DNA of 64,000 nucleotides from Vandiemenella viatica (taxonomy: Eukaryota; Arthropoda; Insecta; Orthoptera; Morabidae). The stretch is taken from NCBI GenBank assembly GCA_031002005.1, contig JARYHS010009186.1, forward strand, positions 256,151,199 through 256,215,198, in the 5' to 3' direction. Shown piece by piece: positions 1 through 11,300 of the stretch. The stretch's first letter is position 1. The number at the start of each line of letters is the position of its first letter. The notes below the pieces were generated by a model. It saw nothing but the letters and a program-made list of their open reading frames with translations. It was not told where the DNA came from and did not search any database. The translations under genes were made by a program, and so were the position numbers.

Positions 1-109
1 TGTATAGACTGATATAATAAAACATTATTTCTGGAATTATGAAAACGGTTGTATTTTGAGGGTTTATCAAACTCTGTGGGCCACAATTTTTTTTTCTCAA
101 ATGGTTTTA

Positions 110-330
110 TTAATGTAGGTAAATCAAATTCACCATTTTAATTGTCAGACATTTCTTTTCTGTGCAGTCACCGTTTCTTAACACACATTTTGCCCACCAT
201 TCTGCGAGTTTGAAAATTTCCTTACGGTAGAACTGCCATCCAAAATGCCTTGATAACAGTGATGCGCTGTGTTTTGTATGCCCTCCATTCTCTTGTAGTG
301 TTGGCCTCTCCTCTATTCCGTCACAGATCT
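110..330 (-). pseudogene. mariner-like transposase, C-terminal relic
   Basis: Reading the minus strand, an open frame ends in TAA at 110-112. It carries the pattern FYRKEIFKLAEWW followed by KCV and NGD. This resembles the last part of mariner-type transposases, where a F-Y-x-x-G-I helix is followed by a W-x-K-C segment and an N/D-G-D-Y end. The catalytic core is not visible, and the frame breaks down upstream of about 330. It is a short decayed fragment and not a functional gene. The family call rests on motif memory without alignment. No terminal repeat was found beside it. Confidence 0.4.
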
Positions 331-784
331 GAAAATGGTAGTATGAAGTTGTAATGGATCAATAGCAAACAAAGGTAAAAAGTAAAGCCTTTAGCATTGC
401 AAATAGGTTGTATAAACACAGTATTGGAGGATGTTTAGAGTCCCAGAATTGAATGTAAGATGCTACAAACATTTTCATATGATTAAAAATAAGCATTTTG
501 GCGTACTGTTTGTAGGGTCAGAAAATTTTATTTAAGACAGTAATTCGATTTAAAACTTTTAACGAGCACGAAGTTAAAATGATGTAATTAGCTAGCGAGA
601 TCTCATTTGCATAGAAAATAGAATTTTGCACAAACAATAAAGATAAATTTATTTGAATAAATAAACAATAACTAACAATGGCAACACAGTCAGCATTGAA
701 ATAGACTTTACAACAAAATTTCGAGTTAATAGATAAGTTATAAGTACGTTTTTTAGACGAGTAAAGAAATCCAACATACACAAA
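331..784. other. AT-rich stretch, no gene seen
   Basis: Low-complexity AT-rich sequence. I see no conserved coding pattern, repeat border or RNA gene. Confidence 0.4.
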
Positions 785-910
785 AATTTAATACAAAATA
801 CCTATTTTCATTTTGTATTTTAAATACCCCGATATAAAAAGTATTTTGTATTTTATTTGAAATACTTTTTGAAACATATTTTGCATTTGAAAAATTCAAA
901 ATACTTTTAT
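785..910. repeat. hAT-like subterminal AT repeat, left arm
   Basis: The stretch repeats variants of TATTTTGTATTT and AAATACTTTTT. A matching stretch lies at 4955-5110. Such arrays are familiar near the ends of some insect hAT transposons. The two arms could be the ends of one old element now filled by later insertions, but clean terminal repeats and a target duplication were not found. Confidence 0.35.
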
Positions 911-1329
911 TAGTTTTTATAAATTTTTATTTCATATTGATCCTCATAAATGCTGATCTGTCAGTAAATTCAAACTAGTGACAACAATGCCAGAAAATTC
1001 AAATGAGAATTCAGTCTGTTGTGCAAGTAACAATGACATTGGCAATAATGAAAGGTTTACACCCTCCGACTTGCCTGTTGTGATGTTTGGTTTGTCATTT
1101 GTATGCCAGTTTTGTTCACTTGCTGTTTGAAAGTTATCAAAATGTAGGTAAAACATAAAAAATAAGTTTTTGTTTACTACTGCTCACCACACAAAACACA
1201 TCGCACAATATACTAAACTAACTAATAATAATATTCTATAAATTTGACGAATCGGCAAGAATTTTTGTAACACTAACATTAATTTCGTACCGATTTAATT
1301 TAAATTTAGGAAAAAGTGTTATATGTGGT

Positions 1330-1450
1330 GTAAACAAACATAGTCCATAACCATAAGTTGGTAGCATCCTCCCGTAGGAGGCATACTAAGCAATTGTTTC
1401 AGAGGTAGGATTAGTATTGCGAGGTCCAGTTTGTGTTAATTCTGGAGTGA
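1330..1450. repeat. possible old SINE fragment
   Basis: A stretch with GGTAGCATCCTCC then AGGAGGCATACTAAGC resembles the 3' part of the SINE at 30217-30543 (GGATCCTCCAGAAGGAGG). The match is short. An A18 run follows at about 1456. Confidence 0.2.
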
Positions 1451-1849
1451 AGGCCAAAAAAAAAAAAAAAAAAATCGTGAATCATAATTACAAATCGGGA
1501 CAGCAAAAAAAATAGCTTTTTATATACCTCATGTTTATTTTTATAATTTTGGCAGAACACAGGTAATTTCTATAGGTATCTGTCATATTATAAGAAATTA
1601 TCAGTCTTATTACTCAACATTATAATAAGTCCAGCTTGTTGAGTAGGATAAGTAACAAAATGTTGTGGAGAAAGTTGTTCTTTGTAGATGAATTTTAAGT
1701 AATTTTATGCTATTAATAAGTTTATAGTATTTATTTTTTATTAAACTGTTTTGTGTTTGATTATACTGCTTTTTCATAGCTTTGTTTTTTATAAAGTAAC
1801 TAGCTGGTACCCACGACTTCGTTCGTGATTGTAAAGAATTCATATTGAC

Positions 1850-4020
1850 AGCTATAGACATCTAACCACCATAGTGCACGATGGGAGACTCGATACTATT
1901 ACCACACACAAATACCAGTCTTCTGCGCTTTGTAGTTCCAGTAGCAAAGTAAACTTTACGGATACACACAAGTCGTTGGATGAAATACGAAAATATTAAT
2001 GGCCGACCAATTTCAAACACCATATCTCACACACTCCCACAGTTACCGAATTTCGGCCAACGTTGTGATCGATGGGAGACTCTGTGTTACTACCACACAC
2101 AAACGCCAGTGATCTGCGATTGATAGTTTTCACTTAAAAGTGATACACCATGACACATGCGTCTTTGGCAGAAATATGAAATTGCCGCAGGTTGACCATT
2201 TTCATCCCCCATATCTTCCACACCCCCATAGCTACAGACATCTAACAACCATAGTGCATGACAACAGACACAATTCTACTACCACACATGAACACCAATG
2301 CTCTATGCTATGTAGTCGTGGAAGAAAAGTGAAATCTGCGGAGACACATGCCTTTCGCCGAAATACGAAAATATCCTTGGTCGGCCACTTACAACCACCA
2401 TATCTCCCACACAACCACAGTTTCTGAAATTCGGCCGCTGTTGTGATCGAAAGGTGACTCTGTGTTACTACCACACACAAACGCCAGAGATCTGTGATCG
2501 ATGGTTTTCGCTGAAAAGTGATACACCATGACACTTTTGTCTTTGGCAGAAGTATGAAATTGCCACAGGTCGACCACTTTCAACCCCCATTTCTCCCACA
2601 CGCCCATAGCTACCGACATCTAACAACCATAGTGCACTACATGAGATACGATTCTACTACCAAACACAAACACCAATGCTCTATGCTATGTAGTTGTGGC
2701 AGAAAAGTGACATATGCGGAGACAGTTGAAATACGAAAATATCCTTGGTCGGCCACTTACAACCACCATATCTCCCACACAACCACAGTTTCCGAAATTC
2801 GGCCGCTGTTGTGATCAAAAGGTGACTCTGTGTTACTACTACACACAAACGCCAGTTATCTGTGATCTATAGTTTTCGCTGAAAAGTGATACACCATGAC
2901 ACTTTTGTCTTTGGCAGAAGTATGAAATTGCCACAGGTGGACCACTTTCAACCCCCATTTCTCCCACACCCCCATATCTACCGACATCTAATAACCATAG
3001 TGCACCACATGAGATACGATTCTACTACCAAACACAAACACCAATGCTCTATGCTATGTAGTTGTGGCAGAAAAGTGACATATGCGGAGACAGTCGAAAT
3101 ACGAAAATATCCTTGGTGGGCCACTTACAACCACCATATCTACCACACAACCACAGTTTCTGAAATTCGGCCGCTGTTGTGATCGAAAGGTGACTCTGTG
3201 CTACTACCACACACAAACGCCAATTATCTGTGATCTATAGTTTTCGCTGAAAAGTGATACACCATGACAGTTTTGTCATTGGCAGAAGTATGAAATTGCC
3301 ACAGGTGGACCACTTTCAACCCCCATTTCTCCCACACCCCCATAGCTACCGACATCTAATAACCATAGTGCACTACATGAGATACGATTCTACTACCAAA
3401 CACAAACACCAATGCTCTATGCTATGTAGTTGTGGCAGAAAAGTGACATATGCGGAGACAGTCGAAATACGAAAATATCCTTGGTCGGCCACTTACAACC
3501 ACCATATCTACCACACAACCACAGATTCTGAAATTCGGCCACTGTTGTGATCGAAAGGTGATTCTGTGCTACTACTACACACAAACGCCAGTTATCTGTG
3601 ATCTATAGTTTTCGCTGAAAAGTGATACACCATGACACTTTTGTCTTTTCAGAAGTATGAAATTGCCACAGATCGACCACTTTCAACCCCCATATCTCCC
3701 ATACCCCCATAGCTACCGACATCTAACAACCATAGTGCACGACAGGAAAGACGATTCTACTACCACACACAAACACCAAAGGTCTATGTTATGTAGTTGT
3801 GGCAGGAAACAGAAGTATACGGAGATACGAATTTTTGGTCGAAATATGAAAACGCCATGCACTGACCAACTTTAATCATTATATCTCCCACATCCCCACA
3901 GCTATCGGCATTCGGCCAACGTTGTGCACGACAGGAAACTCCATGCTACTTCCACCCACAAACATCAGTGATCTGTGCTAGGTAGTGGTGGCTGAAAAGT
4001 GAAATATAGGAAAAAACACG
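1850..4020. repeat. tandem satellite-like array, ~368-bp dimers of two ~184-bp monomers
   Basis: About six dimers lie head to tail. The A-type landmark GACATCTAACAACCATAGTG recurs near 1851, 2229, 2607, 2975, 3343 and 3712, giving steps of 378, 378, 368, 368 and 369. The B-type landmark, with GAAATTCGGCCGCTG, recurs near 2048, 2419, 2787, 3155, 3523 and 3906. A and B halves share a common plan (GAAATAYGAAA, then CACTTWCAACC, CCATATCTCCCACA and CACACAAACRCCA), so the dimer arose from an older monomer. The three central dimers are most alike. Each dimer keeps a 98-codon open frame; I take this as a by-product of low divergence. The array is flanked by GCTGGTACCCACGACTTCG at about 1803 and a TATATATATAAGATT tail at about 4030, so it may sit inside a mobile element. 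Confidence 0.9.
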
Positions 4021-4384
4021 TCTATTTTTATATATATATAAGATTATAAGATTCGCCACAAGACAAACTGAAGTTGGTTTAAATTTGTAACTCTGCTTTA
4101 ATATGGTCGAGAGAAAATCGCTTTCAAACCAAATTATAATAGCTTGGGAAATTTTACTTTCAGCTGCCGAGTTTTAAATTGGTATTGATGCCACAAAAGC
4201 TTTTTTTTTTCCAGATTGATTTTGAAATATATTGTGCCATTTCTGTAACGGTGTTGTCTTTTTCTGCACTGTTTCCTTCACTACATTGTTAATGTTACAA
4301 ACATCCTCACAAAGTTCATCTACTTCTCAAAACGGGTTAATTTTTAGTTTTTCTCTAATATCAAAGATCATTCCTCTTGGTAAT

Positions 4385-4520
4385 TTACTGAAAACATTGA
4401 AAGAATTTAAAGATAAAATTTGTAGAGGGCAAATGAAGGTGGGTGCAGGATAGGGGGAAGATGGGGGTGTAGGGAAATTGCCACCGGAGCCTGTGCCCTA
4501 TTGCAATTAAATTAAATTTA
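4385..4520 (+). mobile_element. CR1/Jockey-type LINE, 3' end fragment
   Basis: A short 3' fragment of the LINE family seen at 21735, 39873, 55898 and 56688. It encodes a decayed version of the C-terminal tail (LLKTLKEFKDKICRGQM) and then the shared 3' UTR ending in CACCGGAGC and an AATTAAATTAAATT tail. It is 5'-truncated. Confidence 0.75.
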
Positions 4521-4599
4521 AGATTGACCCATAAGTAAAAGAGTCATCTTGCTAACAAAATGGCTTGAATAAGTGGAATTTGCTTTCTTTTCCTTTTTG

Positions 4600-4725
4600 A
4601 TTCTGGCTTTACGCGTCGTAAAGAGTTCGTAAGAGGCAGGAAAGCACTGAGGGCAAGGAATGGGAAGGAATTTTGCCGTGGCCTTTTGCACGGACCATCC
4701 CGGCATCGGCTTGTAGTGATTTGGG
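4600..4725 (-). repeat. tRNA-derived SINE, partial
   Basis: Reverse-orientation fragment of the SINE body seen complete at 37561-37799. It shares GGAATGGGAAGGAATT, the CCGTGGCC segment, CATCCCGGCAT and GTGATTTGGGG. The promoter half with box A and box B is missing. Confidence 0.6.
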
Positions 4726-4954
4726 GAAACAATATTGCTTTAATTGAATTAGTGCTGTTTCTACATCTCATAATTCAAAGCTTCTCCGCGATACGCACAA
4801 CAATTTTTTTTATTTTTGAAACTGTTTCATCCGAATTTTTTAAATAAATCTTATATCTTTAAACGAGCAATTCTAGTATATATATTTTAGGGAGGTTTTT
4901 TGAGCAAATAGTTGTATTAAAATCCATGAAATAAATAACATACAAAATAAATAA

Positions 4955-5110
4955 ACACTAAAAGTATTTTATTTTTACAAAAGTATTTTGAAAATATCTA
5001 TTTTGTATTTAAATACCTACATCTTAAACTATTTTGCATTTTGTATTTGAAATACAAAAAACAAGAAGGTATTTGTATTTTGTAATTAAATACTTTTTAA
5101 AATTTTTTTT
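4955..5110. repeat. hAT-like subterminal AT repeat, right arm
   Basis: Repeats of TATTTTGTATTTGAAATAC type that match the stretch at 785-910. See that entry for the idea that both belong to one element. Confidence 0.35.
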
Positions 5111-6279
5111 TGTATATCTCTGGATAGACCGGAGCACTGAGGGAGCCCACACACGTAACAGTAAACCATACAGGTATACTGGAGTGTATTCAGTATAACC
5201 ATGGAATCGTTTTAATAGCTTTGAAATGTAAACAGCAAGGAAAAAACATGAAAATTGGAGTAAAAAGTGGTTGTCAAAAAGAAAATACACTCATATTAAT
5301 TTGTTGAACGAATTAAGGATTAAAATTAAATATTACCGTAATTATGTGCGTATGGATGAATAGGTTTATCTGAAAAATGTTTTCAATGGTTACTCCAATA
5401 ATTCCTAGAAACGATACCATAATGAGAAGTGCTGTTTCTTCAAATGAAAGACTTGAAGCAACTTTAAAGTTTCTTGCATCAGGGAGATCGCAAGAGTACC
5501 TTAAGTTTCCTATAATAATATTGCCTCAAGCTTATATCTTATAAATTGCATCTGCCAGTTCTCCAGACTTCAATCAGGTTTCATTTTATTATCTCTTTAT
5601 GGACGTTACTTCTTAGATTATTATTTTTTTAATAATTGTTGGCTTGTTAGCACCAGATTCACATTCTTGTAGTTTTTGCAAAAATATCGCATAGGTGGCT
5701 TCTTCCTTGAGGCACTCATGGCATTTGTTGCTCTTAATACATCACGGAGAAGGTTCTGATTTATAAATTTCCAAAAAAATTTTCACAAATTTATCAAGCT
5801 TGCGATTTCACATAGCGTATGTTTGTACTTTGAAGCTAAACAAAGAAGAAAAACTGTTACGGCACTAGGTCTAATACACAAACAACGATTCCCTGCTCCA
5901 TCCAAACAACTACAGCCATCCCAGGCCTTCTAAGAAAAACTTTAGTCCAGTTCTGGATTCTCAGTTCTTCTGGGGATTTGACCTATCAATATCATCCTAT
6001 GGAATTGCTACAATTACTGTAAAGTCTGTCCGAAAACGATTATTTATCCTTGCTGCAACTTCTTAAACATGTTTAAGTAGATTCCCTAACTTCATTCTTC
6101 TGTCATCATCATCTTTTGAATGTTTCCACTTTTGCAGATCACTCGGCACATCCTCTTCCAGAGGCTGTGCTTGTTTTGAAATCAAGGTTCCATCACTACT
6201 GTCTTGCTAGGTCTGCCACAGTTTAGTTTGATGGGGGAACAGATGTGTTGCCATCTATCTGTGAAACATGTACCTTGTG
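5111..6279. other. presumed intron or intergenic DNA, no gene seen
   Basis: No coding pattern, repeat border or RNA gene could be supported. It lies upstream of the first visible exon of the host gene and is probably intronic. Confidence 0.35.
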
Positions 6280-6545
6280 TTCTATGTGATCAGTGTATTT
6301 TTGTTTGGGAAATATGTAGTATAGAATCGACAGTTGTGGATGAACACAACAACCAGGAGGAGCATACTTAGAAATTTGAAGAAATGGCCATTTTCGCCTG
6401 GGCCAAAGACATTTGGGGCAGCGTTGTATAGGAAGCCATTGAGATCAAAATAGCTCGTCACTTAGTGAACAGGGATAGGGGATACCAGTGTATCGTGGCC
6501 TGGAATCTGGCGATCAAAATTTTAAAGCAGCAGCACACTAGAAGA
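6280..6545 (+). pseudogene. Penelope-like element relic (GIY-YIG end)
   Basis: One plus-strand frame reads DQCIFVWEICSIES, then VVDEHNNQEEH, then EAIEIKIARHLVNRDRGY and a W-N-x-A tail, with stops between. This follows the usual order at the end of Penelope-like retroelements: a Cys-x-x-x-Tyr/Phe-V strand, an Ala-x-x-Glu-His motif and an E-A-I-E-I...N-R-D-x-G-Y motif. The reverse transcriptase part is absent. It lies in the intron just upstream of the exon at 6788. The identification is by motif order only. Confidence 0.5.
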
Positions 6546-6787
6546 GTGTAAGTCAGGGTATGACATTAGAGATCAAGGTTTGACTGTGAATGTTTGCCAA
6601 AAATGGGTGTTTGACTCACTGCAGAAGGGGAATAGTTCCCCGCTCCCTCCACAGCAGACATTTTTATTTCAGTTGCTTTAAAATGAGAATTGTACCGTCA
6701 AAACATCCCAGCTGGAAAATTGGAATTTTTTTTACCAGTATACTGTGCTGGTAAACTCTTTGATCTTACGGAATGTTTTTGTTTTAG

Positions 6788-8382
6788 ATGAATTATATGG
6801 CACTTCAGAAAATTTCTAGTTGGTATGCCAATACTCTTCAGTCTCTGTGGTGGGTCGACTCAATATCGGCAACCCCCAACAGCTACAGCCTGGTAGACCC
6901 ACCTGAGGAACGTATTGGCCAACCTGATCCTCTTGTGATGATAGCTTGGTGCTGCGCCAAGCTAAAGGAGTTTGTTCTTTTGGGTGAGTCACAGAGAGGC
7001 CACAGCTTAACTAAACAAATAATAACTAACATTAACTATATTGTTTCCATTTTTCATCAGTCACTTCTCTACCAATATCATACCCAGTAATTATTTAATT
7101 GAATTAAAATAATAAACATGCAGCCAGTATAGGTTTTGATTGAGTGGTGAAGCTTTTGGTTGTGACTGCACTTTGTTAATTTGTTTATCTTTATTTCTTT
7201 TTATATGCTGCAGCAGACACCGTTTGTAATAGTTTATCACTTTTATAGGCTACAAATATTTCGAGAATGACTTGGTTGCTATTGCGAGACTTAGAGGGTG
7301 TGGACTAAAACGACTCGAAATTGCTGCAGAGGATGTTTTACCTGTATCAGATACTCTAGATCTTGTAAGTAGATTGTTTGAATAATACAACCCTACACCT
7401 CTCTCCTGAATTAGATGACAATGTCATGAAACATAACAACGTGTACTCTGTAATATAGACTTATAAAAATTTGCCTTAATGAAGATAACAATAAGCAATT
7501 TTTTTGTCAAACCTTTAAATATTTGGATACTTCAAGTTAATGCAATTATCATAACCTGTTTTTTCTATGATTCTTTTAATTTGATTATGATTTTCAATAA
7601 ACTTGTCAAAATTATTAAACATGTTATGAAGCAGTGTGCACCTGTCTTAATTTTAGTTTCTTCCAACATAAGCTTTTGTATTTATTATTTTTTATTAAAA
7701 TTTTATAGTGTTTCTGAGGCACCATAACTAGATGACTTGCAAGTAGAATGATTCATTGAGCTTATATACCATTCCTTGGAGGTTATGTACCTAGTTTTTT
7801 TTAGAGGATATTTACAGAAAATATTCCATGCCATTATTAAGTTTGAACATACAGTTTGAAAAGTGATGGAGAATTTTCTTTTAAAGGTGGTGTAAATTTT
7901 TAAAATATGGAGAAAAGTGTGAACGATACTTCAAATTAATAGATCTAAGGCTTTATAGGAATGGCCTGAATAAAGCATCTTAATTGTTTATATGTATCAC
8001 CACAGTGGTGCTTTCTTTAAGGTCTGATATAGCGACCACTTAAAAGTTATGACTTAGTGTAATTTTGATGAAAAATGTGTGAAATCTTGTTTAAAGAAAT
8101 TGGTTTAGGGCACTCCTTCACAGCCTCTGGATCCAAATTTTAATTTCTAATCTCTATTTTCTGAACATAAAGAATAATATAAATAAGCAATTTAAAGTAA
8201 GTTCATTGCTAAGAACATGTGTGACTATCTTTATTATTCAGGAAATCAGCCGTGAGCTGAAGAGGTCGTGGACTCCTTTGGATTATGTTAAACTGCATGA
8301 TGTCCTTCACAATCCTCTACTTGGAGACTCAGATGAATATATTTTGCAAGTTCTGAGGGAGAATGAAGCCCACCAAGTATAA
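6788..8382 (+). CDS. F-box/LRR protein, FBXO33-like, last three coding exons
   Basis: Three exons join in frame: 6788-6983, 7249-7364 and 8242-8382. Acceptors are TTTTGTTTTAG, TTTTATAG and TATTCAG; donors are GTGAGT and GTAAGT. The first junction splits a Gly codon (G/GC) and the second falls between codons. Together they encode about 150 residues and a TAA stop. Recognisable stretches are SSWYANTLQSLWWVDS, then IGQPDPLVMIAWCCAKLKE, and after the splice FENDLVAIARLRGCGLKRLE. The L-x-x-L spacing fits leucine-rich repeats, and the whole resembles the C-terminal half of F-box only protein 33, a substrate receptor for SCF ubiquitin ligases. The F-box itself would be upstream, outside the window. 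The ATG at 6788 follows the acceptor directly and is probably an internal Met. Frame continuity over both splices is strong evidence for a real gene; the FBXO33 name is an inference from memory. Confidence 0.7.
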
Positions 8383-11300
8383 GACTCACTCACAAGTGCT
8401 GTGAGTAGAGTGTGCATCCTGTAACAGATGTAATTTTATGTATGATAGCTGTTAAGCTGTTTCATGTGCAGCACAGATTAGTGAATGGCATTATAGAAAC
8501 CAAATTCACTATTTCTTTCTTCTACTACACAAAGTCGTCAACGCAGCTACACACATGTACATTACAAGGAGAAAGGCTGGTTGATATCTGGAAAGAAGAA
8601 TAAAAATTGCATTGTAGGGTTGTGTAAAGTCTTATTTTTTGTATCTTTTATATTACCCAAAGTAATTAAGACATCTGGTTGTGATTTATGCAACAAATCT
8701 GGTATTTCTATCTACCTGTTATATTATAATTTTTGTAATGACTGTTTTGTCTATTAATGTAGGCTTCCTGGTTAAGTCTGTGATAAATATAAAATGGTCC
8801 ACTGTCTGGTTACCTTTTTTTTTATACAAGTAAATAAATTTGCTGAGAGATCGTGTGCATTGTGTGTAGAGACTTTTGTGTAAAATGATGCTCATGTGTA
8901 TTTGATTTTCCATGTAAGAAAATTCTTTCAGCATTAATGAAAGAAGAAATTTATCTTTAATACTTTGTTCTTTGTTTAAAGAGGAATTACAAACCACTTT
9001 AACTACTGTGGTAAAATAGTGTGAACTTGGATTATAAGTGCTGTATTAGCAGATAAATTCTAGTAGCTGTGCTTTCTTCTTTTGCACGCAATGGGCTGAA
9101 CCATCCACTTTGTAGGTGATGCATGTTTTTTCACATTTCTTTCGTAATTAATTTACCGTGAATTCTACATTCCCCAAAAGTAGGTAAATATTAATCAGAT
9201 AGATATTGGGATAGCTAAAATCATTATTTTTGTTCATAAATAATTTGATCAGTTCTGGTACAAGATGGTGAAATCTTGTACAACTTCTGCAATTACTTAA
9301 ATAGAGCTGTACGAACCATTTTATACTGTTTTTTTTTTAACTATTGCAGAAGTCCTGTGTTGATAAATGAGGTATAACACTTCCTACCATTCCACTAATT
9401 AAAATCTCAGAAGAAATGAAACTGTTATGAATAATATAGCATAAACATTTTTTAGAGTAATGCAATGGATAAGAATTGGTACAATATCCACCAATTCATT
9501 TTAATGTTACCAGCGGTGGCACTCAGAATAATTTTTAAAATAATGGTGGGGATCAACTGTAGAGTTTTTGACATCTGTGGGAAGTCTGCATTAATTTTTT
9601 TTTTTTCTCACATTGTCTTAGATTATATATTGTTAATGTGATTGCCTATGTCATGCAAGGCATTGGGTACATAACATCTGTGATATCCTAGGAAGTAGAG
9701 TTTAACATCCTGTCTATAGGGGTCGCCAAAGAACCCTTTTGTAATAATAAGAAATATCGTCCAAAATATAAGGTGCATATTATAATAATCTTATCTGTAG
9801 TGTGTTTGAACACATTATTGTTTCCTATTTTGATGTCATTTACAGTCATATATTTTAATTGATGCAGTTTATTTGAAAGACTATGTATAATAACATTCTG
9901 AAGTTCCACCTGCATCAGAAGCAGCTTTTAATGTAATAATAAGATTGTTAATGTGGGAAATGCTTTTTAATGTTACGTAGTGGTTATTGTTGACGTCACA
10001 TATACTAGGGAAGCATTAAATCTGGCAACTCCATGTGAAACGTTAAGAGGATTCTCTTTAATAAATCTATATTGAACAGAACGAGTGACTGTTTATAAAT
10101 TGTCAGCTGTGGAAAGAATCTCAGGAAAATATAGGAGGTTATGCATTGACTAGTCAACATCTCTTGTATACACATGTGTATTCACAGCAAAACTATGGTA
10201 AACTATTAATAAAAATAATTCCAGAGGCTTCTTAATTTAAACAAAAGAAATTATTTTATCAAATTTTGGCATTGGTGCTGTTTTTCTATAAATCAAAACA
10301 AAAAAAATCCTTTGAACATTCATGAAGTTATTTAACAAAAACTGTTGTTTGATGGCTGTTACTGCAAACATTTATTGCAATATTTGCTTGTGTTGCAGTT
10401 GAGGGATGTAATTAATTGGACTAATTTTTTTCTTCAGAAAATGTTCTGAAGAACATGTTTTACAGTCAAATAATAGTAAGTGTCTATAAAGATCTTTTAT
10501 ACAAGAAACAAATGAATTTTGAAAGAGAAAGATGTATTTTTGTTGTAGCCCTGTAGCATTTACATTGTGCACTTTTCATGATTTTGAACTGCAATTGTTA
10601 TTTATGGTATGATATTGATTATTAATAAAAAGCCTCATGGAATGTGTTGAAAATAGCCATCCTTTTCAGTTACCATTAGCAAAAATGCTGTGATAAACAA
10701 TGTGCATATATTCACAGTGCATAGCTTTTTGACTGTTTAATGTTTCCCACTCTATGATAATCTAGTATAGGAGAGAATTTATTTTTATTTATTATACTGC
10801 CATATTTTACACGAAGTGCTGAAAAATTTTAGCTCGAGATAATACAGATCTTATGAAAGTACAAGCACACTGCAGAGTATTGTTTTGTGTTGAATATTTT
10901 AGGCAACCTATCGTCTAAGTGTTTGTGCACTGATGTGTAGTAAAAGCTAGTAGTGTGTAAATAAATAAAGCTAAGCATTCAGAGTATATTAGTAATGCGA
11001 GGATATTTGCATACAAAGTTTGGTTCTGAATTTTGTTAGTTGCAGCAATGTAGCAACCAAATTACTTTAATATTTATCAGAACAGTTGTCTATAACAGAA
11101 CATGAATGAATGCTTTTCTTTACGAGGCTATTGGTTTGTGATGTGTAAAATTTTTTTAAAAAAAAAAAAAGATGAAAAGGTGCCATGTATAATGATATAC
11201 ATCATGTTCATAGAATCTGTTTCAAATGTGAGCACTAATGGTACCATTTTAATTTCAGAAGACTATGCCACCAGTATTAAATAGCTCACTGTGAAAAGAA

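Noticed and set aside
2518..3550. Three 98-codon open frames of nearly the same sequence at 2518, 2886 and 3254
   Set aside because: They fall at the same place in each satellite dimer. Their likeness follows from tandem duplication, and they lack a promoter, known motif or splice context.
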